DNA of 64,000 bases from Strongylocentrotus purpuratus (lineage: Eukaryota > Echinodermata > Echinoidea > Camarodonta > Strongylocentrotidae), in NCBI RefSeq assembly GCF_000002235.5, contig NW_022145606.1, forward strand, positions 44,530,692 to 44,594,691, written 5' to 3'. Below the pieces are notes generated by a model. The model ran no database searches. It saw nothing but the letters and a program-made list of their open reading frames with translations, and was not told where the DNA came from. Shown here one piece after another: positions 1-9,977 of the stretch (position 1 is its first letter; each line of letters opens with the position of its first letter). Position numbers and translations under genes: made by a program.

Positions 1-405
1 TTGCACAAATCCTTTTCCGATTTTTTTCAGTTCTACTTTGGCAGCTTTGAAAGCAACATTGCAATGTGTAAATTCAATATCTTTGATGATGTCTATAACT
101 TCATGATATTCTGATTTCAAGTATCTGTTTATACCAGCACGAATACTGTGCAGGGAACTTGTTTTGTAGTGAGTTCCGTCGGTTCGTCGTACCTCAACAT
201 AAAACTTTGCCAGTAACGCCGCTAATTCACTCTTACCGAGAAGCTGGAAATCTGAATCATGGCCCTTCTCTGCCAAATATTCCCTGAAAACCGTCACCGA
301 TGTTTTAGTTGACTTTTTAGTGTTGAACGTATCCTTGTTTTGAAGTAATTGTTCGTATTCCTCTTCTTCTAAACTCGCGAATCTAGTGGAAGTGGAGACT
401 GCCAT
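1..405 (-). CDS. Crypton-type (DUF3504/KIAA1958-like) protein, 5' part, cut by window edge
   Basis: This is an open frame of 135 codons with no stop, reading off the left edge. The start is the ATG whose complement is at 403-405, in a good context (aaacATGG). Near residues 8-30 there is an acidic stretch (RFASLEEEEYEQLL) followed by KDTFNTKKSTK. Then come VFREYLAEK (about 40-50) and FYVEVRRTDGTHYKTSSLHS followed by IRAGINRYL (about 77-105). This order of motifs is typical of the N-terminal DNA-binding and early catalytic part of DUF3504 proteins. Those are tyrosine recombinases derived from Crypton DNA transposons; KIAA1958, QRICH1 and ZMYM2 are domesticated vertebrate relatives. The catalytic Arg-His-Arg-Tyr residues would lie outside the window, so I cannot say whether this is an active transposon or a domesticated gene. 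It is transcribed away from the window, in the same direction as TRPM. Confidence 0.75.
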   Translation of the reverse strand, partial: MAVSTSTRFASLEEEEYEQLLQNKDTFNTKKSTKTSVTVFREYLAEKGHDSDFQLLGKSELAALLAKFYVEVRRTDGTHYKTSSLHSIRAGINRYLKSEYHEVIDIIKDIEFTHCNVAFKAAKVELKKIGKGFVQ

Positions 406-2002
406 GTTTGTTTTTGTTTACCAGGCGAAAGATCAACAATCAGCGAAATAAAGACAGATTCCCACGCAGCGCCAGCTTCGCCGATCAACTCGAGCGAATG
501 AACGTCTGCGCTGCGCTATGATTTTGCGTGTAATCTCTATGGCGATTCACTGAATTGCAAGCCGGCCCGCAGTGTGTGGGAGTAATGATTTCTTTATTTT
601 ATTTTCTTCGCCCTCAAGTGCCCGGATGCGAGACCGTGGAAAATACCAAGGTATATTTTCCCTCGTCTCTACACGCAAAGTCAATACGCGCAGGGAGACC
701 AAGGAAAATACAAAGAATATACCCCTCCGTTCCCACTGCTAGTGAAAACTAGGGCAATACGGTTTTGTAAATGACCAGCTCAGATGTCTGATACGGGTAA
801 TAATCATGGATATTTCAGCCGTCTCTGAACCGATTTTGATCAAACAATGATGATTTTGTCATTTAAATTGTATGTTCTTACAAATTTGACACTCAGTTTT
901 TCATTATCTCACAAAAAAGTTATTTTGTGTAGTGCCCTCTGCAACAGAACTCACTATCCCTTTAAAGGATTCCGGTAACTTTGTCTCAGATCCTTTAAAA
1001 AAAATCCTTGATTTAGCTCATGCTGCAATCATAATTATAAACCTTTAGGTCAGTCAGGATTCCCATGACATCTGATTATCAAGATATTTATGATTGGAAA
1101 TCGAAATCAATTTTTGCGTTTTCCTATTAAATGGTTTACGATCCTAACACTACAGTCTATTGGGGAAAATGAGTATGGTAAAACCGGTCACTCAAAGATT
1201 TTTTTACTGTTTTGAGGAACTTCATGATCATTTTGAAGTGCAATTATTTTAGGGCTTCAATATTACACCATATCACAAATACTGATAGCACGTAGGCCAT
1301 GCATCTCAGATTTACCATTGTTAAACGATGCCTTTAAGAGCTACCAACCTGTCACCAGCTACTTTGACTCTCTCATTCGGGTCCTGTTGCACCAATTTTC
1401 TCCGTTTGTCCTTGTACTTAACTGCATTGCTGCCTTCCCATGGAACAATCTTAAGGGTATTTCCTTTATCAATCAACGATAGCTCTACAAAGGACGGTCA
1501 AACATTGACCAAACAAAATATGGTTAGTACTAGTATCATGATATTGTACTCTTCATTATAATATTACCAGTATTACCTGGTGTACACGCCTTTTCTCGCA
1601 TTCGATGAGCATTGGAATTTTTGTTTCTGTAAGTTTCATCAAATTTCATCAAGAATGAATGTAAACCAATCCTATATCAGGTTCTGAGGTTGCGGACTCT
1701 AGACACTTTAAAGGAAAGAATATAACTGATTTAACATTGACTATTGCTCTGTCCATCCAAGGCAACAATCATCCAAATGGGTGGAAAACTGTGATTTGAT
1801 TGCACAATGGTACGAGATATCTATTGATATCCAGTATCCACTTTTCTCTCTTTATTTAAGTGATTGCTATAAATCCTCTGCAATATGTTACTGATCTCAA
1901 AGGGAAAGTGATTGATGCCAATGATTGCAAAATCTTTGAAGAAGATACATGTACAATCTAAACTTAATCTCTAATGATAAAGTAACCATGCTTACTAGGC
2001 CA
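406..2002. other. Intergenic region between TRPM-side foldback and Crypton-type gene
   Basis: No confident gene is visible here. The first 130 bp are probably the 5' UTR and promoter of the Crypton-type gene. A short minus-strand frame at about 1336-1475 (beginning IVPWEGSNAVKYKDKRRK, ending in a stop) follows an AG but lacks a pyrimidine tract. A plus-strand frame at about 1862-1962 ends in TAA. Neither can be assigned. If the TRPM C-terminus survives beyond the foldback element, it should lie in this interval on the minus strand. Confidence 0.4.
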
Positions 2003-2114
2003 TGGGCCGAGCGCGATTTTAGGGCTTAGTTTTCTTTTTTTGGACTGACTTTGTGGTACATAGTTTTTGGTGACCAGAAATTAGGATAAAAATACACAAA
2101 AATCCCAAATCAGC

Positions 2115-2315
2115 TTATCCCCGCGACTGAATCCTTGTCGTTCGTATAAAACATAAGTTTAATTGACAAGTTATTTTAGAGAAATGTGCGTGAACGAGAC
2201 CGACAACTCTCCGTTCGTACACGTGTATAAACTCACCGTGCGACGAGAGTGAAACAGCACATTCTCCGTCTCCGTCGTACAAAGAAATTATGTAATCCAT
2301 TCGAATATTTCCCAA
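2115..2315 (-). other. Short ORF in left foldback arm, paired with the right-arm copy
   Basis: This 66-codon frame (MGNIRMDYIISLYDGDG...) has a partner in the right arm at 5827-5967. It contains an internal GTGAGT, so it could be a captured first exon. The residue differences from the other copy are nearly all amino-acid changing, which argues against a protein under selection. Confidence 0.3.
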
Positions 2316-3310
2316 AGCTAATCACATTTGCTGATGTAAATAATATGATTTGGCAATATCGTGAAATAGGCCCCGCAACTTACCCGTCTTGTAATCGATT
2401 ACAAATCATCTTAGACTTCTAACTTCAGTCTTCTGGGGGGGGGGGCAAAAAAAAAAATTAAACTAAAAGATAAATTTAAAGAGAGGGGGCCAAAATATTA
2501 AAAAAGGAAAAATATTTAAAAAAAGGAAAAATATTTAAAAAAGGAAAAATATTTAAAAAGGTAAAAAATTAAATAAGGAAAAATATTAAAAAAGTAAAAA
2601 TATCAAAATAGGGTCTAAAAGATAAATTTAATCATTTAAATGTAACCCTTTTTAATAATTTGCTAGCTTTATTCATTGAACCTCAAAACACCCCCTAAAT
2701 TATACTTTGGTGAAAGAAGCCCTACTACCGTGCTGTCCGTCTTGAAAATGCATAGGATGGGGCCTTGTTCACGAGTATACAGTATAGTCGTGATACAGGC
2801 CCCATGTCCGTGTCGTAGAACATGTTATATGCCTCACTTAAGAAATCCAGCCTTCTGATTGGTCGAAATTGCATTCATAAACTTTAACTATTCCTGTAAA
2901 ATTCCTGGTAAAATTCCAAACCCATGTAATAGTTCTAAAATTCCAGTAACCATGGTTACCGGGAAAATAGTTCAGTCTTGGTGAAATACCCATAGGTTTA
3001 CATGTTAAAAAATGGTCTGAGCGATCGAGGATACCGTACGTGTGAGAAGAATTGGTCGGTAATTTCAATACAATTGAATCTCGATCGATCTTATCGACAA
3101 TTTTATCTTGCATTGTTGACATGAAGACGTAAATAAAATTCCAAAAACAACATCTGCCGATAGATCTTGATCTAAGTTCGTGCCAATATGCATTGCAAAA
3201 GTAAAAGAAGGGCCCGTTTAATGGAGCTGTCGCGAAGCATCCAGCACACGAAGCCGTTTTCAATCCATTTTAATGTATATATCAGTGAAAACTCCAAGGT
3301 ATGGTAACAG

Positions 3311-3392
3311 TGCGCGATGGCCGAGCGGTCTAAGGTGGTGATTTTAGTTACATCACCATTTGTACGCAAGAGATCGAATCCCATCTTCGACA
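3311..3392 (+). repeat. tRNA-Ser/Leu-like SINE head (A and B boxes)
   Basis: The A box is TGGCCGAGCGG (3318-3328) and the B box is AGATCGAATCCC (3371-3382), spaced as in a class II (long variable arm) tRNA. The acceptor ends do not pair well and there is no sign of an intact tRNA gene. I read it as the internal promoter of a SINE. Confidence 0.6.
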
Positions 3393-3498
3393 AAAGTTGT
3401 TTTATTTTTTATTTTTTATTTTTTAGTCTACTCTCAAAGATACTCTCATAAAAAACAACCGTGCAGATTAACTAGATAAAGGCCAAGGTGGTATCATA

Positions 3499-3663
3499 AG
3501 TATTAATGACTGCTTTAATATTCGAGAAATAGTTGTTTTTATACGCTCTCGGGAAGGTTACAATTGGACTATTGCCCTCGGCACGCCTCGGGCAATAGCA
3601 CAATTCTAACCTTCCCTTGAGCGTATAAAAACAACTATTTTTCTCAAAGCAGTCATTAATACT
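3499..3663. repeat. Long hairpin at the SINE composite end
   Basis: The arms begin AGTATTAATGACTGCTTT and close AAAGCAGTCATTAATACT. They continue through GAGAAATAGTTGTTTTTATA and its complement to a GC-rich centre. The same hairpin is present at about 60126-60292. Confidence 0.75.
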
Positions 3664-3669
3664 ATACAA

Positions 3670-3972
3670 CACCGTTGCGCGGGGCCTATATCACGAGTAT
3701 ATATAGCAAGTTGAATAGGAGACTCGTATAGTATACTCGTGATACAGGCCCCACGGCTGTGTTGAAGCGCGCGCGATGTCGTAGCGCGGGGCCTCGATAA
3801 CGAGTATATAAGTATAGTCGTGATACAGACCCCGCTGCTGTGTTGAAGTGCGCGCGATGCCATTGCGCGGGGCCTCGATCACGAGTATATATAGTGAGTT
3901 GGCTGAAGTTAGAAGTCTAGTATAAAATTATAATCGATTCAAAACAGTTGCGGGGGCTATATCACGAGTATG
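3670..3972. repeat. Tandem array of palindromic units
   Basis: There are about three units of 80-90 bp. Each holds GCGCGGGGCCT...ACGAGTATA facing TATAGTCGTGATACAG(G/A)CCCC, so every unit can fold on itself. Units are joined by GTGTTGAAG(C/T)GCGCGCGATG. An isolated related unit is at 2760-2810. Confidence 0.65.
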
Positions 3973-5826
3973 CCTGTGGTTTTGCAAATATGAACTGCGA
4001 AAACTAATGAAAACCTTGTCAAGGTGAAAATATTTCGAAAATGGGCGGTCATAGCTACCATGAAACAGATAAGAAATAGCGCGTTGCCAATTTGATATTA
4101 TTGTAAGGATCGTATGCAATTCTCTTGAATGTACTTACTCTATGTAAAGATCAGTGGCCCCGTACCGACAAGACTCGAGTAATTTTTGTGTAATTAAAAC
4201 TTTTGATGAAAACATTTCTTGTATTAGCAATGCAATGGTAGTTTAAGAATAGGCCTACAGAATTAGAGTCCTTAAATATTCATTGTAACTATCAAAAAAG
4301 ATATACATGTATGTCTTCTTTTTTTTTCCAGTCCTGTAGAACTTTTTACATGTTTTCAAATGTTTTATTCTTTTGATTTTTTTTGTTGTTGATTTTTTTA
4401 ATTTTTAATTTTTTGTTGGGGGGGGGGGGGGGGGAGTACTCGCTTAATAAAAGGGTATACGGGGATGTGGGTGATTTTTCTTCCTGGAGGAAGAAATATG
4501 ACAATGTTTATTCAAATTACACTGCATTCACTGGCTTAAAAATTGATAACAAATACATGCTGTGGTATATATGTGAAGTGTACAAAATGATGATGTATAT
4601 GTTATGTCGTCTGGATTTTGAAATCATGTGATGTTATTATAGTTATACAGAATGTTTTCATACATGTTTGGTTTACAGACATTTTATTTGTCAGGACTTA
4701 TACATTTTTGACTAAACATATGGTGACAAGGTTTATATCCTTTCCCCCGTCTTCCTGTCAGATCTGTATACCAGAAGCCGATTCTTACAAGAAACACTCA
4801 ATAATATTGTTTAATAAGTAAAATACACAGATTTTAGAGCATATTTTCTGTTAGTTTTGTTATGTTTTGATAAACTGAATGCCCATCTATGTATGTGCGA
4901 AGAACCATTTACTGGATGAGAATGTGAAATGGAAGATAAATGTCAGTATGCAAAAGCTTCCACTTAACCAAAAATAAATAAATATACTTGTATATATGAG
5001 ACATTCATTTGAAGAAGAAAAAATCCTCCTCCAAAGGGGATGGGCCGGGAAAATTCATTAAACATACTGACATTTATCTTTCATTTCACATTCTCATCCA
5101 GTAATGGTTCTTTACATATACATGTACATGGGCATTCTGTTCATCATAACAAAACAAACTATAATAACATCACATGATTTCAAAATCCAGACAACATAAA
5201 ATTATACATCATCATTCTGTACACTTCACATATACCTCAGCATGTATTTGTTATAAATTTTTAAGCCAGTGAATGCAGTGTAATTTTGAATAAACATTGT
5301 TATATTTCTTCATCCAGGAAAGAAAAGTCACCCTCATCCCGTATACCTTATTAAGCGCGTCCCCCCCCCCCCCAAAAAAAAAAAAAAAAAAAATAATAAT
5401 AATAATAATAATAATAATGTAATCAAACATTTGAAAACATGTAAGAACTACTACAGGGCTGGAAATAAAAAAATATATAATATATAAATACATATATTGT
5501 TTTTTATAATTACAATGAATATTATGGGACTTTAATTCTGCAGACCTATTCTTAAAGTACCATTGCATTGCTAATACAAGAAATGTTTTCATCAAAAGTT
5601 TTAATTACACAAAAATTACTTGAGTCTTGTCGGTGCGGAGCTCTACACGGATCGAGTGTACATAGTACGTACATTCAAGAGAATTGCAATGCGCTATTTC
5701 TCGTCTGTTTCATGGTAGCTATGACCGCCCATTTTCGAAATATTTTCACCCTGACAAGGTTTTCATTAGTTTTTGCAGTTCATACTTGCAAAATCATATC
5801 ATTTACATCAGCAAATGTGATTAGCT

Positions 5827-5967
5827 ATGGGAAATATTCGAATGGATTACATAATTTCTTCGTACGACGGAGACGGAAAATGTGCTGTTTCACTCTCGTC
5901 GCACGGTGAGTTTATACACGTGTACAAACGGAGAGTTGGCGGTCTCGTTCACGCAAATTTCTCTTAA
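5827..5967 (+). other. Short ORF in right foldback arm, paired with the left-arm copy
   Basis: This is a 46-codon frame beginning MGNIRMDYIISSYDGDG, the inverted partner of the left-arm frame. It includes the splice-donor-like GGTGAGT after the residues SSHG. It points towards the TRPM-proximal end of the element. No known family was recognised. Confidence 0.3.
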
Positions 5968-6158
5968 ATAACTTGTCAATTAAACTTATGTTTTATACGA
6001 ACAACAAGGATTCAGTCGCGGGGATAAGCTGATTTGGGATTTGTGTATTTTTTATCCTTTTATAACATTATCTAAATCTTGTACCGGAATCTATGCAACG
6101 AACTGGAACGAAAATCGCGCTCGGGCCACGGTCAGGTATCTTTGAGTGGGTGCAAGTT

Positions 6159-6309
6159 CTATGACACCATTGTATGGCATAGTAGAAATGAGAGACCAAG
6201 ATGAATGGTGGTATGAGAGGGGGGACGGTTGAAGTATTCTATGATCAGACGGTAGCGCTGGATCTTCGAGATGGTGTCGGTGTTGTCTTGGATGGCTGAA
6301 AAGGTGTAA
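6159..6309 (-). CDS. TRPM exon T: TRP helix, with apparent frame slip
   Basis: The acceptor is tcttttatgcag; the leading base completes a Ser codon. It encodes YTFSAIQDNTDTISKIQRYR, then LIIEYFNRP, matching the TRPM post-S6 TRP helix (.(T)F..(V/I)Q..(S/T)D.....(Y/I)QR(Y)..I.EY..RP). Immediately afterwards, in a run of six C (plus-strand G6 near 6219-6224), the family's expected Pro-Pro-Phe-Ile residues move into the +1 frame. The unshifted frame stops at 6159-6161. This could be an assembly or sequencing error in the homopolymer, a polymorphism, or a true disabling mutation. The true 3' end of the exon is not defined. Confidence 0.85.
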
Positions 6310-7062
6310 CTGCATAAAAGAAGGCAACATAATTATTATTGATAAAGTATGAAATCATTTGTAAACAGACAAAAATTAGTAGGAAAGGAGGATCTGCAGG
6401 TGGCTGAAGACAAGAAAATGTCAGAAATCAATGTCATTAAAGGCTTAAAAAATTGAATCAACCAGACAGGATCTCAAGAAAAATCAAAAGAAGAGCAAGG
6501 ACTGGAAGAGGGAGTGGAAGGGGATTACGTATAGCTATATTGCTGCACTTGATAAGTGCCAATCCAAATATAATTGCAGAATTTGAATATAATGTTGAGT
6601 AATCATACCTAAGTGTGTTGTGAGGTATGGTTAAAATTTGAAGGCACTATCTGACATCAGTAAAGAGATTAACTTGTCAGAAATCCCCATTATCAAGTGG
6701 CAATGCTTAAGAACTCGTTGACCTGACTGACCTGAACATGGCAATGAGCAGATTGAGAAGTAGAACATTACTGATCATCATGTAACCAGCTAAGAGGACA
6801 ATACCAATCCAGGAATGTTCAGGACATGGGAAAAAGTCCACACCATCAACCAGAGTGGAATTGTCTGTGCAGTCAGAACCTATAGAAGCAACAAGAAGAA
6901 AGATCATTATGATACGAGGGTCAAAATTAGAATTATTTGAATGGGAAATTTCTTTGGGGAGGGGGCTTTTCCCTCACTGCTATTTTAAGACGTTAAAACG
7001 TTTTACACAAATTTGTCTTTTAACCCTATGTAGCCCGGGCTATTTTGAAACTGCATAGCCCA

Positions 7063-7096
<34 letters not shown>

Positions 7097-9946
7097 CTTC
7101 TAAGGCCCCACCCCCCCCCCCCCCCCCCTATGATCTCGGCCGTGAAACGACCGATCGCCGCAAAAATTTGCATACATGTCAAGTGAAGTGTACAGAATAC
7201 TATGGTAATTTCAATTTTTTGAAAAATTCACTCATTTGCATATTTATGGTATTTTATGCAAATAAGGTCATAAAATTCACATTTTTGCCCATAAATCAGA
7301 CATTATTCATATTTAAGCATTCTTTTTCACTACATATATTTGTTAGACCATTTGGAATAATAATACAACACAAAAAATTGAATAACCAGGGATATTCCTT
7401 ATGTTATCTCTTGTTTTGATAATTTCTTATGTATTTCTTTGTTTTTTTAACTTGTGTATTTTATTGTTTTTGTTTTTTTATTTCATTTCCAACTATAATT
7501 CAACTATTTTGACCCCAAAATAAACACCTTAACAATAAACAAGACCAAATAACCAATGTTTTATCTCTTTATTTGAAAAATGAGATTTCCATATGTTTTG
7601 TACACAAATCACAAAAATGAGCGATTTTCGGGCTGACATGCAAAGACAAAAGGACACGTGACTTTGTAATGGTAGGTTCGATTTTCGAAAAATTTCTTTC
7701 AAAAGATGCGCAAGACTCGAAAGAAAAAAGTCACAAAATTTCAGTGCAAGATTTTTTTTGCGTTAAAAAATTATCGCGAAAAATGTCGAGGGGGGGGGGC
7801 TTCTAAAGCCCCCCCCACCCCCCCCCCCCCCCCCCCCCCCCCGGGCTAAATAGGGTTAACAGGTACCCAATTACGACAACTGGGTCGAGAGAGGCAATTG
7901 CAGACATGTCATGCAGCAGAACACATGCACTTAACAAGCATTTGTGACCCTCAACCTTGTGACTGAATATCTAGTGCATGAATCACAGTGGTGAGCTTGG
8001 CATTAATTACCTTCAATGACTTCAAGAAATAGCTCTCCAAAGATCTGGAAGTATGACCTCATCAGGATGCCTCTCATGATGACACTGACGTTGGTCTCGT
8101 TAGGAAAGAGAATGGCTTGAGATGCGATCCCGTAACCAATGAGGAACACACATAGGATGGCCACAAAGAACATCAGGTCAACCATCTGACAGGGAAAGAA
8201 AAATCAGATATATCTATTTACAATCGAAGGCAATTATAACTGAATAATACCCTGTCAAAGATATTCACTAATGATAATTTACAAGATTATTCATTGCATA
8301 TGTGCACATATATATTATTTATAACACATGTTTTTAAACATCCTACTATTGAGTATTCTGACACATTGTCTGGGCCTAAAATGTTTGTTTTTTCTTCAAT
8401 AAGCCACAGTATGTCTTAAAAACAAGCATAAGTAATGTACAGCTCCATTGAATTGATAAGAGTAAGTAATTATTAATTGCATTATTTGGTGAAATGACTG
8501 TAGTGAGATTGCTGTTTCTAATGAATAATATTCTTGTGTGAGTTGGTTCCTTTGGGAATCTGAGACATTACAACTTACATCTATTTGTCAAATGTGGACA
8601 TATTATGCTTCAGTGATAATGACTCTGTGCCAAATTTACAACCCTGGAACTAGCATTATACCTACCTATCACTGACCCTATACCCAACCTGAAACCAAAT
8701 AGCAACCCTAGCCCTCTGACAGAAAAAGCTGGAACAAATATCGCCAGAATTTATTTTGGATCACAAATCTAGAAGGTACTTCTTTATCGGCTTTGGTCGA
8801 TCAATGTAATAAACAAGCTAGGGACTGCCAGCCAAGTCTACTTCTTCCACATGTATGCTATACTCCAACAATATATGGCAATCCATCATTTTGATCTTAA
8901 AGGGACTTTGTAACATTGTTCAGATGAGAGATAGTAGTGCTAAGGTAGTGACTTCAATGCTAGATGTATAATTAAAGATAATCTTAAAAATTTGAGTGAA
9001 AACGGATCATTAATCATGGTACAAATTGGGAAAAACTGATCTGATCGATTACTTAATTCTCCCAACTATATTATTCTACTTCTATTCTGCTACTTGTCAA
9101 AGCCTGTTCAGCATCAAGACAAGGACAATTTAATTACATTTTAGGTGAATGTAAAATCGTCACAAAGCAATAAAATGGCTCTACATTCCATTCCAGACAG
9201 TTAAGTGTTGACAGATTTTTATAGCCTGTTTTATGTATTTTTGTCATGGAAAAAAGGTTGGGAAAATTCAAAAAAAGGTTGGGAGAATTTACTGTTAATC
9301 ACTGTTAGAGGGTGCCTCACATCAACGCCTTCAAAGAAAACCATAGATATCTTTGTGGTTTGAGAATTTGTTCAGGATTTTTTGCATGTCAGAGAGTTAG
9401 TATAGTAGAAGGAATATAGTAAGTAACATTTTATACAAAAATTAAGCAATTTTTTTCATAAACCTTCAACAATGTTACCGAGTCACTTTAAGAGTTTAAA
9501 TATCTCTGATTAGGAGCTAGTTGTTGGACTGACCATCCTTTGGATCATGATGAGTTTGGGTCCAAGTTGCTTGCTGATGGAGAAGATATGGAGCGCACGG
9601 ATGAAGAAGAGGGTGAGGTTCAAGGAGAGGATGATGTGACCTGCCTCACCAAAGCCAACAAAATTGAGGATCTCTGCCACTGCAAAGGTGATCAGCGTTG
9701 CCAGGTCAAGAATGTTCCAGTAGTCGGTGATCCACACTAAAAGGCGACTCGACCAGCTGATGTTTTCACCTTGTGCAATCTGTATGAAAGCAAAGGATTT
9801 TAATTAGCAGTCATCTTGGATTGTCTGGTTAAGTGCAAGAAACTGGTTATACTGATGACATCATTACTTCAGCCTGTTGTCAGTGTATAGTCATTGAACA
9901 TCATGTATATAATCAGCCTCTAATTATCAATATTTCTTGTTGTTTT

Positions 9947-9977
<31 letters not shown>

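Larger units (their letters stand above)
2825..3668 (+). mobile_element. tRNA-derived SINE/hairpin composite, copy 1
   Basis: This block is repeated in inverted orientation at about 60118-60898. It begins with TGCCTCACTTAAG and the text ATTGGTCGAAATTGCATTCA. It contains a tRNA-like RNA polymerase III promoter region at 3311-3392 and ends in a long hairpin (3499-3663). It sits inside the left arm of the foldback element, so it inserted later than the palindrome formed. Confidence 0.65.
2003..6128. mobile_element. 4.1-kb foldback (long inverted repeat) element
   Basis: The left arm (2003-2348, 3974-4642 and about 4850-4960) is the reverse complement of the right arm (about 5040-6128), around a spacer near 4960-5040. 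Matching landmarks are the ends (GGGCCGAGCGCGATTTT at 2004-2020 against its complement at 6111-6125), a block at 2060-2340 against 5800-6060, and a block at 4190-4240 against 5550-5610. The left arm has been interrupted by a 1.6-kb insertion (2349-3973) and by about 200 bp near 4643-4850. No transposase is visible. It is a non-autonomous foldback-type element. A clean target duplication could not be identified. Confidence 0.8.

Noticed and set aside
1328..1561. Possible terminal TRPM exon or separate gene
   Set aside because: The minus-strand frame ends in a stop and begins after an AG, but there is no pyrimidine tract or TRPM-like motif. The plus-strand ORF shows no family signal.
3172..3393. 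Minus-strand ORFs in the SINE composite
   Set aside because: The same frames recur in the second copy at 60330-60600 only because the repeat is duplicated. The tRNA-like promoter explains the sequence.
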